Source of the DNA: DASSBG01 sp963800395
Lineage (GTDB): Bacteria; Pseudomonadota; Gammaproteobacteria; Xanthomonadales; Rhodanobacteraceae
Assembly: GCA_963800395.1 (NCBI GenBank)
Contig: CAWDBD010000009.1
Location: 31,335 to 95,334, forward strand
Length of the DNA stretch: 64,000 nt
Direction of reading: 5' to 3'
Shown here: positions 58,301 to 64,000 of the stretch, in pieces
Position numbering within the stretch: the first letter of the stretch is position 1
How the letters are laid out: each line of letters starts with the position of its first letter
Position numbers and translations under genes: made by a program
Notes under the pieces: generated by a model
Told to the model about the DNA's origin: nothing
The model's database searches: none
The model's input: the letters and a program-made list of their open reading frames with translations, nothing else

Positions 58301-58788
58301 AGTCCAAGGAGCGCGTCGAGGTGTTCAGCTACGAGCTGCTGGCCTACCGCGCGCTGATCAACGCCGACGCCACGCCCGAGGGCACCGACGAGGCCACCCG
58401 TCTGCCGGACTACTTCGTGTCGGCCGACAGCATCAACCCCATCGACCACGTCAACATCCAGGCCGCCGCGCAGAAGTGGGTGGACTCCTCCATCTCCAAG
58501 ACCGCCAACGTCCCCACGGACTACCGCTACGAGGACTTCAAGGACATCTACATGCACGCCTACAAGAACGGCCTGAAGGGGTGCACCACCTTCCGCTTCA
58601 ACCCGGCCGCCTTCCAGGGCGTGCTGGTCAAGGCGGCGGACCTGGAAAACACCAAATACCGCTTCGAGCTGGAAGACGGCTCGGTGGTCGAGGTCCGTGG
58701 CGACGAGGAGATCGAATACGATGGCGAGACCCACACCGCCGCCAACCTGTTTGATGCCCTGAAAGAAGGCTACTACGGCAAGTTCTAG
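55317..58788 (+). CDS. nrdJ: Class II (B12-dependent) ribonucleotide reductase large subunit NrdJa, intein-containing and frameshifted
   Basis: It reduces ribonucleotides using adenosylcobalamin. The GTG at 55317 follows AAGGAG by nine bases. Exteins: residues 1-132 (STINCTVSGTIHDSMDN, first redox Cys) and from residue 573 (CGIGYEFSTLRPRGAYVSG), with the catalytic centre NPCGEQPLPPYGSC and LGSVNL. A 440-residue intein (55713-57032) splits KAG from CGIG. Near 58163 one extra C (ACGCACCGGCGCC for expected ACGCACGGCGCC) shifts the frame; the rest (SIAPTGTISLSLANNASNG and onward to EGYYGKF) is in frame +1 and stops at 58788. Correcting it gives about 716 residues after splicing. The C-terminal part is encoded separately downstream. 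Confidence 0.92.
55713..57032 (+). other. Intein with LAGLIDADG homing endonuclease, within NrdJa
   Basis: 440 residues. The N-terminal splice block is CVAPGTWVRTEHGLVTADQA (Cys1), the B-like block is SIKHPVLVY, and the C-terminal blocks are FYDFTVEKHNNYLAGN and LAVIHN followed by extein Cys+1. The endonuclease has two dodecapeptides, AGAHLGDG (precursor residues 248-255) and LAGLIDTDG (368-376), both with the acidic residue, so it may be active. Insertion is at the substrate-loop site KAG/CGIGYEF. Confidence 0.95.
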
Positions 58789-58837
58789 CCGCAAGCCAGC
58801 CGTGACACCGCAACATTCCCCTGATTGAGCCAAAAAC

Positions 58838-59590
58838 ATGACCACCAAGATCAAGAAGAAGATTCGCGCCTGCGAAGTGGTGCAACCCGACACCGGCGAC
58901 GTGCTGGAATCTGCCGGCAAGACCGCCCCGGCCAAGGGCAAGGGCCGCAGCGAAAGCGCCGAAGTCATCCAGATGCACGAGAGCGTGGCGCGGCCGGAAA
59001 CCCTGGTGGGCGCCACCTACAAGATCAAGTCGCCGCTGTTCGAGCACGCCCTGTACGTCACCATCAATGACATCGTGCTCAATGCCGGCACCGAGCACGA
59101 GCAGCGCCGCCCGTTCGAGATCTTCATCAACTCCAAGTCCATGGACCACTTCCAGTGGATCGTGGCCCTGACCCGCATCATGTCCGCCGTGTTCCGCAAG
59201 GGCGGCGACGTCACCTTCCTGGTGGAAGAGATGAAGGCCGTGTTCGACCCGCGCGGCGGCTACTTCAAGTCCGGCGGCGTCTACATGCCCTCCATCGTCG
59301 CCGAGATCGGCGCCGTGCTGGAGCAGCACATGCGCACCATCGGCATGCTGCACGACCCGGAAATGACCGACGCCCAGCGCCAGCTCATCGCCGAAAAGCG
59401 CGCCGCCTTCGAAAAGGCCCGCATCAACAAGGACACCGACCACGACACCACCCCCAACGACGACGACGAGGTCAGCGCGTCCGGCTTCCCGCCCGGCGCC
59501 GCCCAGTGCTCCAAGTGCAATACCCAGGCACTGGTGCTGCTGGATGGGTGTCAGACTTGTTTGAATTGTGGGTATTCGAAGTGTGGGTAG
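58838..59590 (+). CDS. NrdJb: C-terminal (TSCPD) component of split class II ribonucleotide reductase
   Basis: The 250-residue protein contains a TSCPD-type domain (PFEIFINSKSMDHFQWIVALTRIMSAVFRKGGD) and a C-terminal Cys cluster (CSKCNTQ, CQTCLNCGYSKCG) resembling the redox-active or zinc-binding tail that re-reduces the active site. Pseudomonas aeruginosa has the same NrdJa/NrdJb split. The 49-bp gap to nrdJa suggests co-transcription. Confidence 0.88.
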   Translation: MTTKIKKKIRACEVVQPDTGDVLESAGKTAPAKGKGRSESAEVIQMHESVARPETLVGATYKIKSPLFEHALYVTINDIVLNAGTEHEQRRPFEIFINSKSMDHFQWIVALTRIMSAVFRKGGDVTFLVEEMKAVFDPRGGYFKSGGVYMPSIVAEIGAVLEQHMRTIGMLHDPEMTDAQRQLIAEKRAAFEKARINKDTDHDTTPNDDDEVSASGFPPGAAQCSKCNTQALVLLDGCQTCLNCGYSKCG

Positions 59591-59803
59591 GGGTCGTTCA
59601 GGTAACAGCACAAAGACAGGGCGGCAAGGGTGTCGCTGATTTGCGTTGCAAGGTCTGGCCTGCAAATACCGGCGGATTAGGCTGCATGACTACGCGGCAC
59701 AATCAGCACAACACCATGATTCGTGTAGGGATTAGATGGACCTTCCCATACGAAATCAGGCGCTACACTGCGGGACTACACCCCGTTTATCAGTCTACTA
59801 AGC
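59591..59803. other. Boundary between nrdJb and the cassette array
   Basis: 213 bp with no gene. Cassette-type core GTTAGGC at 59804-59810 ends it, but no R''-type partner (RYYYAAC) is seen upstream, so this could be an attI remnant or a truncated attC. No integrase gene fragment is recognisable. Confidence 0.5.
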
Positions 59804-59831
59804 GTTAGGCCCCAAAAAAGCATGAGGCTTC

Positions 59832-60600
59832 ATGACTAACGATCAACTCCAGCTCGTCCGAGAGCTGACAGAAATTTTACCGAACTTAACCGGCGGTCAA
59901 CTTCACTGGATACGCAGGGCGGCATCTGTATTTTCGCAGCCGTACACGCTCCAAAGTGGGAACCAAGGGTGGTTTGACGACGAGACGCTTCGCAACTTTG
60001 GCGAGGCCATGCGTGTCCATCATTGTTTCTCCGTCGAGCCATTCAGCAAGGACAAATTTGAGTACGTACTGGTAGCCGTGCTGCGGGTGTCAGGAGTGGA
60101 TGCTCACCTCGCGCCAAAAGGCAACCCTGGCCACGATGCGACGATTGACGGCGTAAGAGTCTCACTGAAGACGCAGGCTGACAAAAGCATCCGAGCCAAT
60201 ATGCTCTGGATCAGCAAATTCATGGAACTCGGGAAAGGATCGTGGGGACACGACCCAGCAGACCTCATCGGTCTACGAGATCACTTCCTCAACCACATGA
60301 AGGGTTATGAGCGAATTTTGGTACTCAGAGCCTTATCGAAAGCGCCAGATTGGCACTACGAGCTTGTCGAAATCCCCAAAGCTGTGCTTGAGGAGGCCAA
60401 GAGCGGCGAATTCGAAATGAAGCTGGAGAGCAAGCAGAAAGACCCGAAGCCGGGTTACTGCTACGTACCGAACAAGCAGCAGCGGGATTTCAGTCTGTAC
60501 TTCAACGGAGGTCGAGGAAAACAAGTTACAGATCAAGAGTCTGCAAAAGAAACGCTGCCTTGTTCACGCCGTTTGGAGGTTCCATGTTCCGGAAGGATAA
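59832..60600 (+). pseudogene. Type II restriction endonuclease-like gene, frameshifted near its 3' end
   Basis: From ATG 59832 about 228 residues are clean (MTNDQLQLVRELTEILPNL ... PGHDATIDGVRVSLKTQADKS, a possible PD-(D/E)xK core with variant last positions). Around 60512-60517 the frame changes: the frame beginning ENKLQIKSLQKKRCLVHAVW and ending RFHVPEG* (60598-60600) is far more protein-like than the continuing frame, which is antisense to the methyltransferase end and stops at 60647. One extra base would explain it. It converges on the methyltransferase, as paired R and M genes often do. The enzyme's specificity is unknown, and identification rests on the fold hint and the neighbour. Confidence 0.6.
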
Positions 60601-61477
60601 GGCTGGCTTGCACCGACGCGATGCGCTCTTTTGCCATCCGAATGTAATCTCGGCTGATTTCGATACCCACGCATCGGCGGCTAAGCTCTTTGGCGACAAC
60701 GCCAGATGTTCCGACACCGAAGAACGGGTAGAAGGACGATATCGTTCACCCGACTTCCCGCCAATACACAGGGGCGGACAAGTGCGCGGGGGAACACTGC
60801 AAAGTGTGCTTCGGCGCAGGGCTCAGTGTTGATTGTCCAAACGGTCCGCTTATTCTTGCGTCCATCACCATTCGTGACGGATTCCTTTATCGCATCTTGG
60901 TCCAGAAATAGTACCGCTCGGATTTCGAGAACATGAACAAATACTCATGCGAAACCGTCATGCGATCTCGCACACTCTCAGGCAGACAGTAGGGCTTGTT
61001 CCAGATAATGTCGTTGCGCAAGTACCAGCAGTCTCGTTGGAACTCAAGCGCAAGAAGCCAAGCAACACCGATTAGATCCTTTTTATTCAACCCTTCTGGT
61101 GTCGGGGGTCGGTAGGACATGCCGCGCCCCTTGTTCTTCGCGTCACTGTCTCTCCATTTACGGCCACCTGAAGTGTAAGTATTCCCAATGTTCAGCCAAA
61201 AGGTGCTATCAGGTTTTAGGACTCGCGGTACATCACGGAACACATCGACAAGGGCGGCGATATACGCCATAAGGTCGACTTCAGCCCCGATCTGGCCGTC
61301 TACACCATAGTCACGTACACCCCAGTACGGCGGGGACGTCACTGCGCACTGTACGCTTTCATCGGGAATTTCCCGAATGACGCTGCGGGTGTCGCCGGGG
61401 AGGACGACGACGGGCTGCTGGTCGAGTTTAGCCAGCTCCAGGCACCGGATTCTCGCTTCGTAAGTTCGATGCAGTCT
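60533..61477 (-). pseudogene. Beta-class DNA methyltransferase with at least two frameshifts
   Basis: Order of motifs is IV first (VTSPPYWGVRDYG, 61345-61307 region) then I last (PFFGVGTSGVVAKELSRR), so beta class; SPPY suggests N4-cytosine or N6-adenine type. Frame A runs from about 61477 to YYFWTKMR* (60887). A two-base excess at about 60897 moves to frame B (DQDAIKESVTNGDGRKNKRT, VWTINTEPCAEAHFAVFP, NDIVL), then a one-base excess at about 60746 returns to frame A for motif I and the end at 60533. The expected DPF of motif I is damaged. No start codon is found in frame A upstream of the GTG inside motif IV, so the 5' end may be broken too. Confidence 0.8.
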
Positions 61478-61502
61478 TCATCGGTGTAAGTTTCGCATAA
61501 TC

Positions 61503-61723
61503 CTAACGCATGCGCAAGTATTAAATTTCCTCCTTAGCTGGCCTACTCGCTTCTTTTCCCATGCGTGGAAAAATATTGGAGTTCGTCTTCTTTAATCATA
61601 TGGTCGCGTCCGAGCTTGCTCGAAGGGAGCCGTGCTACGGCGATGTATTGCCGCACGCGAGAAGGTGTTAACCCCAGATAGGTGGCTGCGTCCTCGGTTG
61701 TAAAATACTTGCTCATGCGTTAG
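61503..61723. repeat. 18-bp inverted repeats flanking the small HTH gene
   Basis: CTAACGCATGCGCAAGTA (61503-61520) and TACTTGCTCATGCGTTAG (61706-61723) are reverse complements at 17 of 18 positions. The right copy contains the HTH start codon; the left copy lies between its stop and the methyltransferase. They could be operators, or an unusual attC-like pair since each ends in CTAAC/GTTAG. Confidence 0.8.
61543..61716 (-). CDS. Small helix-turn-helix protein (excisionase/MerR-like HTH_17)
   Basis: A 57-residue protein, MSKYFTTEDAATYLGLTPS then RVRQYIAVARLPSSKLGRDH, ending MIKEDELQYFSTHGKRSE. It has the winged-HTH pattern of excisionase-family DNA-binding domains (T-xx-AA-xx-L-G-hxxxRVxxY, later a G-R-x-hhI-xx-x-(D/E)hxxF). 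It lies directly upstream of the methyltransferase on the same strand, in the position of a controller of the restriction-modification genes. Target and role are inferred. Confidence 0.75.
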   Translation of the reverse strand: MSKYFTTEDAATYLGLTPSRVRQYIAVARLPSSKLGRDHMIKEDELQYFSTHGKRSE

Positions 61724-61761
61724 AAATGTACGCGAAGGGGCAGCCTGTGACAAGGGTTGGG

Positions 61762-61833
61762 CCCCAACAAATCGCTGCAGCCGACCGTCAAACCGCTACG
61801 CGGTCTGCCGGCGGCTGAGCTCAGGCGTTAGGG
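61762..61833 (+). other. attC site A
   Basis: R'' CCCCAAC (61762-61768) and R' GTTAGGG (61827-61833), with inner arms GCAGCCG/CGGCTG and a central hairpin AACCGC/GCGGT. It ends the restriction-modification cassette. Confidence 0.88.
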
Positions 61834-61843
61834 GGCAAACAAA

Positions 61844-62233
61844 GTGTTGCGTGATCGGGTAGATTTTTGGATCAAATTCATCTGCGAAAATTCGAAGTTC
61901 CCCGTACCCGAACGGCTGCGCGATCAGTTTTCTGCGGCAACGTTTTCAGATTTCTGCAACTGCGGCTGCAATAGCTTCTCCGTTTCTGTACCAGAAAAAT
62001 CAGCAATTCCACCTATTGCCAGTTCTGGCTCAGCCGGCGGCATGGTCTTTGAGAGCGCGTTTCAACTGCAAGACACGGGCAAGTCTCTTGAAATTCTCTT
62101 GTTCGTAGATGCGATAGGAAATCTGTCATACGTAGAGATTGACTGCAATGCCAACTCCGAGCCAGTCCCGGACACCATCACAATCAGTGGGCCTCCGTAT
62201 CATGTTCATGCATCCCAGGCACTTGCCCCCTAA
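61844..62233 (+). CDS. Cassette-encoded hypothetical protein, 129 aa
   Basis: Starts at GTG 61844, 16 bases after the cassette boundary, and stops with the TAA inside the next attC. It has no recognised family. The N-terminal half includes the Cys cluster DFCNCGCNSFSV; the second half looks like a beta-rich domain (SLEILLFVDAIGNLSYVEID). No signal peptide. Its neighbours give no functional hint. Confidence 0.75.
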   Translation: MLRDRVDFWIKFICENSKFPVPERLRDQFSAATFSDFCNCGCNSFSVSVPEKSAIPPIASSGSAGGMVFESAFQLQDTGKSLEILLFVDAIGNLSYVEIDCNANSEPVPDTITISGPPYHVHASQALAP

Positions 62234-62287
62234 CAATTCATTCAAGCCGAACTTGCTTCGCAAGTCGGCTTAATTCAGGCGTTATGC
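62228..62287 (+). other. attC site B (60 bp)
   Basis: R'' CCCTAAC (62228-62234) and R' GTTATGC (62281-62287), with TTCATTCAAGCCGA and TCGGCTTAATTCAGGC arms around the loop CTTGCTTCGCAAG. This is the classic 59-base-element pattern. Confidence 0.95.
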
Positions 62288-62805
62288 ACCAAATGCCCAC
62301 TGACGTTCTGCTCATGCGGCGCGAGGAACTTGGTCTGCGTCGCTTCTGCAACGGCGACCTCGAAGCACTCTTTGAACTTGAAAGCGATCCTTTTCTTAAG
62401 CAGTACGTGGGCGGTCCGGTTACGAAGCCGCGCGCGCAATGGTTTCAAGACGCAATGAGGCTGCCGTATGTGCTGCATCAGTTTGCTCTTGTATACGCGC
62501 CAAGCAACGCTTTCGCTGGCCGCGTCACACTTGGCCACTACCAAACTGCCGAGTGCCGTGAAGCTCAAGTAATTCTCGCAAGGCAGTTCGTCGGCAAGGG
62601 CCTTGGTCGCGCCGCACTCGGCCTCGCGTGCTCATATGCATTCGAGATCTTCGGCGCCGAAAAGGTCGTCGGCGTCATTGACCCTCGGCATGCAGCAAGC
62701 CTCGCCCTTGTCGAGGCATTTAATTTTCGAGAAGCGCCACCCGTTCCTAGTTCTGGTGGCGGTATCATCAAGCGCGTCTTCGAGCTCGCCCGCGTTGGCG
62801 AATAA
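62284..62805 (+). CDS. GNAT-family N-acetyltransferase (cassette)
   Basis: 173 residues. It opens with a RimJ/RimL-like LGLRRFCNGDLEALFELESDP and has the acetyl-CoA loop ILARQFVGKGLGRAALGLACSYAF (R/Q-xx-G-xG/A type) and a late segment KVVGVIDPRHAASLALVEAFNF. The substrate (protein terminus, antibiotic or metabolite) is not predictable. The stop lies in R'' of attC C. An internal ATG start is possible at 62317. Confidence 0.85.
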   Translation: MHQMPTDVLLMRREELGLRRFCNGDLEALFELESDPFLKQYVGGPVTKPRAQWFQDAMRLPYVLHQFALVYAPSNAFAGRVTLGHYQTAECREAQVILARQFVGKGLGRAALGLACSYAFEIFGAEKVVGVIDPRHAASLALVEAFNFREAPPVPSSGGGIIKRVFELARVGE

Positions 62806-62891
62806 CCATTCGCTCAAGCGGACGGCTGCGTGTTGGTTGCGGTAACATCATACTCATTCGTGGCAGCCGCCACTTAGCTCAAGCGTTAGAG
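62800..62891 (+). other. attC site C (92 bp)
   Basis: R'' GAATAAC (62800-62806) and R' GTTAGAG (62885-62891); imperfect arms CGCTCAAGCGGACGGCTG and CAGCCGCCACTTAGCTCAAG. It is longer and more divergent than attC B. Confidence 0.85.
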
Positions 62892-62894
62892 CGC

Positions 62895-63212
62895 ATGGCA
62901 AAGAATATCGCAATTGCTTTTTTGTGCTGCATTGGCCTTTTCGCAACTTGCTACGGCACTTGGCGAGCGGCGATATATGCAACCGATGAGGATGGCTTCT
63001 GGTTTTCTTACTATTGCGGTGCGTGGCCTGTGGCTCCCGCTGAGGTTGATGTAGATCGCAATGGGGTGGTCAGCTGGTCGGAGGCCAGCTCCAAATGTGC
63101 TGGCTGGCTGCATCGCCAAACAATTGGTGGAGAACCTTGTATTGAGTACATGGAGCCAAAGACAGGCGTTGCTGCTTACACCGCTTGTCGAGTGCAGCAG
63201 GATTCGCTCTAA
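62895..63212 (+). CDS. Cassette-encoded exported protein with one EF-hand loop
   Basis: 105 residues with an N-terminal hydrophobic segment (AIAFLCCIGLFATCY) that fits a signal peptide or anchor, then a small domain with Cys residues in YYCGAWP, SKCAGW, EPCIEY and TACRV. DVDRNGVVSWSE matches the 12-residue EF-hand loop (D1, D3, N5, G6, E12), so calcium binding is plausible. No family is recognised. The stop lies in R'' of attC D. Confidence 0.78.
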   Translation: MAKNIAIAFLCCIGLFATCYGTWRAAIYATDEDGFWFSYYCGAWPVAPAEVDVDRNGVVSWSEASSKCAGWLHRQTIGGEPCIEYMEPKTGVAAYTACRVQQDSL

Positions 63213-63260
63213 CAATTCATTCAAGCCGAAGCCGCTTCGCGGCTCGGCTTAATTCAGGCG
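63207..63260 (+). other. attC site D, interrupted in R' by a group II intron
   Basis: R'' CTCTAAC (63207-63213) and arms TTCATTCAAGCCGA / TCGGCTTAATTCAGGC, almost identical to attC B. Where GTTRRRY should follow, the sequence becomes GTGTGCCGGGC, the start of an intron. Confidence 0.9.
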
Positions 63261-64000
63261 TGTGTGCCGGGCATGGCACGTTACTTCATGGGTGAAAGTC
63301 CCATGGCCGGGGTTCGCAGAGCCGAAGGCAAGGAGAAGGGCAAGGGCGTCGTCGCGAGGCGGGGTCTGAAGGAAGCCCAATCCGAACCGGCGGGATGATG
63401 TACAAGAATCGGATATGAGGCGTGATGCACCTGGGACCAGCGGGCACGTGACCGCGAAGTCCTCCATCTGCGGTTGGGGTGCATTTTGTAAATCCGGCAT
63501 CTACGCCGCGAAGGTGACGTGTCTTACCCCGGGAGGTCTGTCCTGTGTGAAGGACTCACTGAGAGCCAAGCGATTGGCTCTGATCGCAGGGCAGAAGTCG
63601 GCCGAGGGCATCGTAGGCAAGCTTCCGCCGAAGGCCCGAACGATGGGAGGCAACCGAACATGACGGAGAGACACGGGAACGCATCTGCGCACCGGCGCCT
63701 GCCGGCAGCGGCTCAGCCGCTGGATGAACCCGTGACTGGATCGTCATGCCACCGTGAGCCGATCAACCCCGATACGATGCTGGCCAAGGTGCTGGAAGCG
63801 CCCAACCTGCATCGTGCATTGAAGCAAGTGCGCCAGAACAAGGGCGCGCCGGGCATTGACGGCATGACCGTTAATGCACTACCCCGGTACCTGAAAGAGC
63901 ACTGGCCGGCCATTCGCAAGCAACTGGAAGCGGGGCACTATCGCCCGCAACCGGTCAGACGGGTGGACATTCCCAAGGGCAACGGCAAGACCCGTCCACT
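63260..64000 (+). mobile_element. Group II intron, 5' part
   Basis: Starts GTGTG (the GUGYG consensus of group II introns) immediately after the attC stem-loop, followed by about 400 nt of structured non-coding sequence (including GGGTGAAAGTCCC) and then a reverse transcriptase ORF. The 3' end with domains V and VI is beyond the window. Insertion after a DNA hairpin agrees with group IIC-attC introns, but the class is not proven. Confidence 0.85.
63660..64000 (+). CDS. Group II intron-encoded reverse transcriptase/maturase, 3' partial
   Basis: The frame opens at ATG 63660 and is still open at the window end (113 codons). The segments LAKVLEAPNLHRALKQVRQN, KGAPGIDGMTV, LKEHWPAIRKQLEAGHYRPQ and PVRRVDIPKGNGKTRP are the characteristic RT-0/RT-1 start of group II intron proteins. 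A later start (MLAKVLE, 63777) is possible. The maturase part would assist splicing and the RT retrohoming. Confidence 0.92.
   Translation, partial: MTERHGNASAHRRLPAAAQPLDEPVTGSSCHREPINPDTMLAKVLEAPNLHRALKQVRQNKGAPGIDGMTVNALPRYLKEHWPAIRKQLEAGHYRPQPVRRVDIPKGNGKTRP

Larger units (their letters stand above)
59804..63260 (+). mobile_element. Integron gene-cassette array without visible integrase
   Basis: At least four cassettes lie head to tail, bounded by recombination cores GTTAGGC (59804), GTTAGGG (61827), GTTATGC (62281), GTTAGAG (62885) and a last attC cut at 63260. Genes are unrelated, compact and less GC-rich than the chromosome, and several stop codons fall in the R'' box of the next attC, typical of cassettes. 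Cassette polarity puts attI to the left, where nrdJb lies and no intI is present. Confidence 0.9.

Noticed and set aside
59591..59803. Complete attI site with Pc promoter
   Set aside because: Only the core GTTAGGC is visible; no integrase-binding repeats, no intI and no convincing promoter, so only a boundary is called.

Overview
The window is about 64 kb of GC-rich gammaproteobacterial chromosome. The order lpoA-yraN-dolP / rsmI-rnpB-mraZ-dcw cluster-lpxC-dciA-M23 peptidase-secA, a dcw cluster without murD, VIPAQAG-type REP elements and several families of 7-bp-period hairpin repeats all point to the Lysobacterales (Xanthomonadales), perhaps near Rhodanobacteraceae. This assignment comes from gene order and repeat style, not from a database search.

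Layout. 1-2 kb: 3' part of a hybrid sensor kinase. 2-5 kb (minus strand): envelope genes lpoA, yraN, dolP. 5-7 kb: rsmI, then the RNase P RNA and a repeat-rich spacer. 7.2-24.3 kb: the dcw cell-wall and division operon (mraZ, rsmH, ftsL, ftsI, murE, murF, mraY, ftsW, murG, murC, ddl, ftsQ, ftsA, ftsZ, lpxC), mostly with 4-base ATGA overlaps, controlled by an MraZ operator of 10-bp-spaced GTGGG repeats. 24.3-28.8 kb: dciA, an M23 peptidase and secA (with a one-base frameshift). 29-49.8 kb: three diguanylate cyclases around a PfkB kinase, the rod-shape elongasome (mreBCD, mrdA, rodA), wall hydrolases and carboxypeptidase (mltB, rlpA, dac), ybeD, lipB and prc. 49.9-55 kb: M17 aminopeptidase, a 187-bp tandem repeat array, a PstS-like binding protein and a DegQ-type protease.

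55.3-59.6 kb holds a split class II (B12-dependent) ribonucleotide reductase. Its large subunit is interrupted by a 440-residue LAGLIDADG intein and also carries a one-base frameshift. From about 59.8 kb to the right edge the sequence changes character: lower GC, unrelated small genes and classic attC sites. This is an integron gene-cassette array with no visible integrase. Its cassettes are a decayed type II restriction-modification module with a small HTH gene, a hypothetical protein, a GNAT acetyltransferase and a predicted exported single-EF-hand protein. The last attC is interrupted by a group II intron whose reverse transcriptase runs off the window.

The core of the window is one programme: precursor synthesis (mur genes, mraY, ddl), septation (fts genes), elongation (mre, mrdA, rodA) and wall remodelling. 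The most unusual features are the heptad hairpin repeats, three sequence families with one architecture, placed at gene junctions and in two cases read in frame into MurG and Ddl; the intein in the nucleotide reductase; and the cassette array with its attC-targeted intron.
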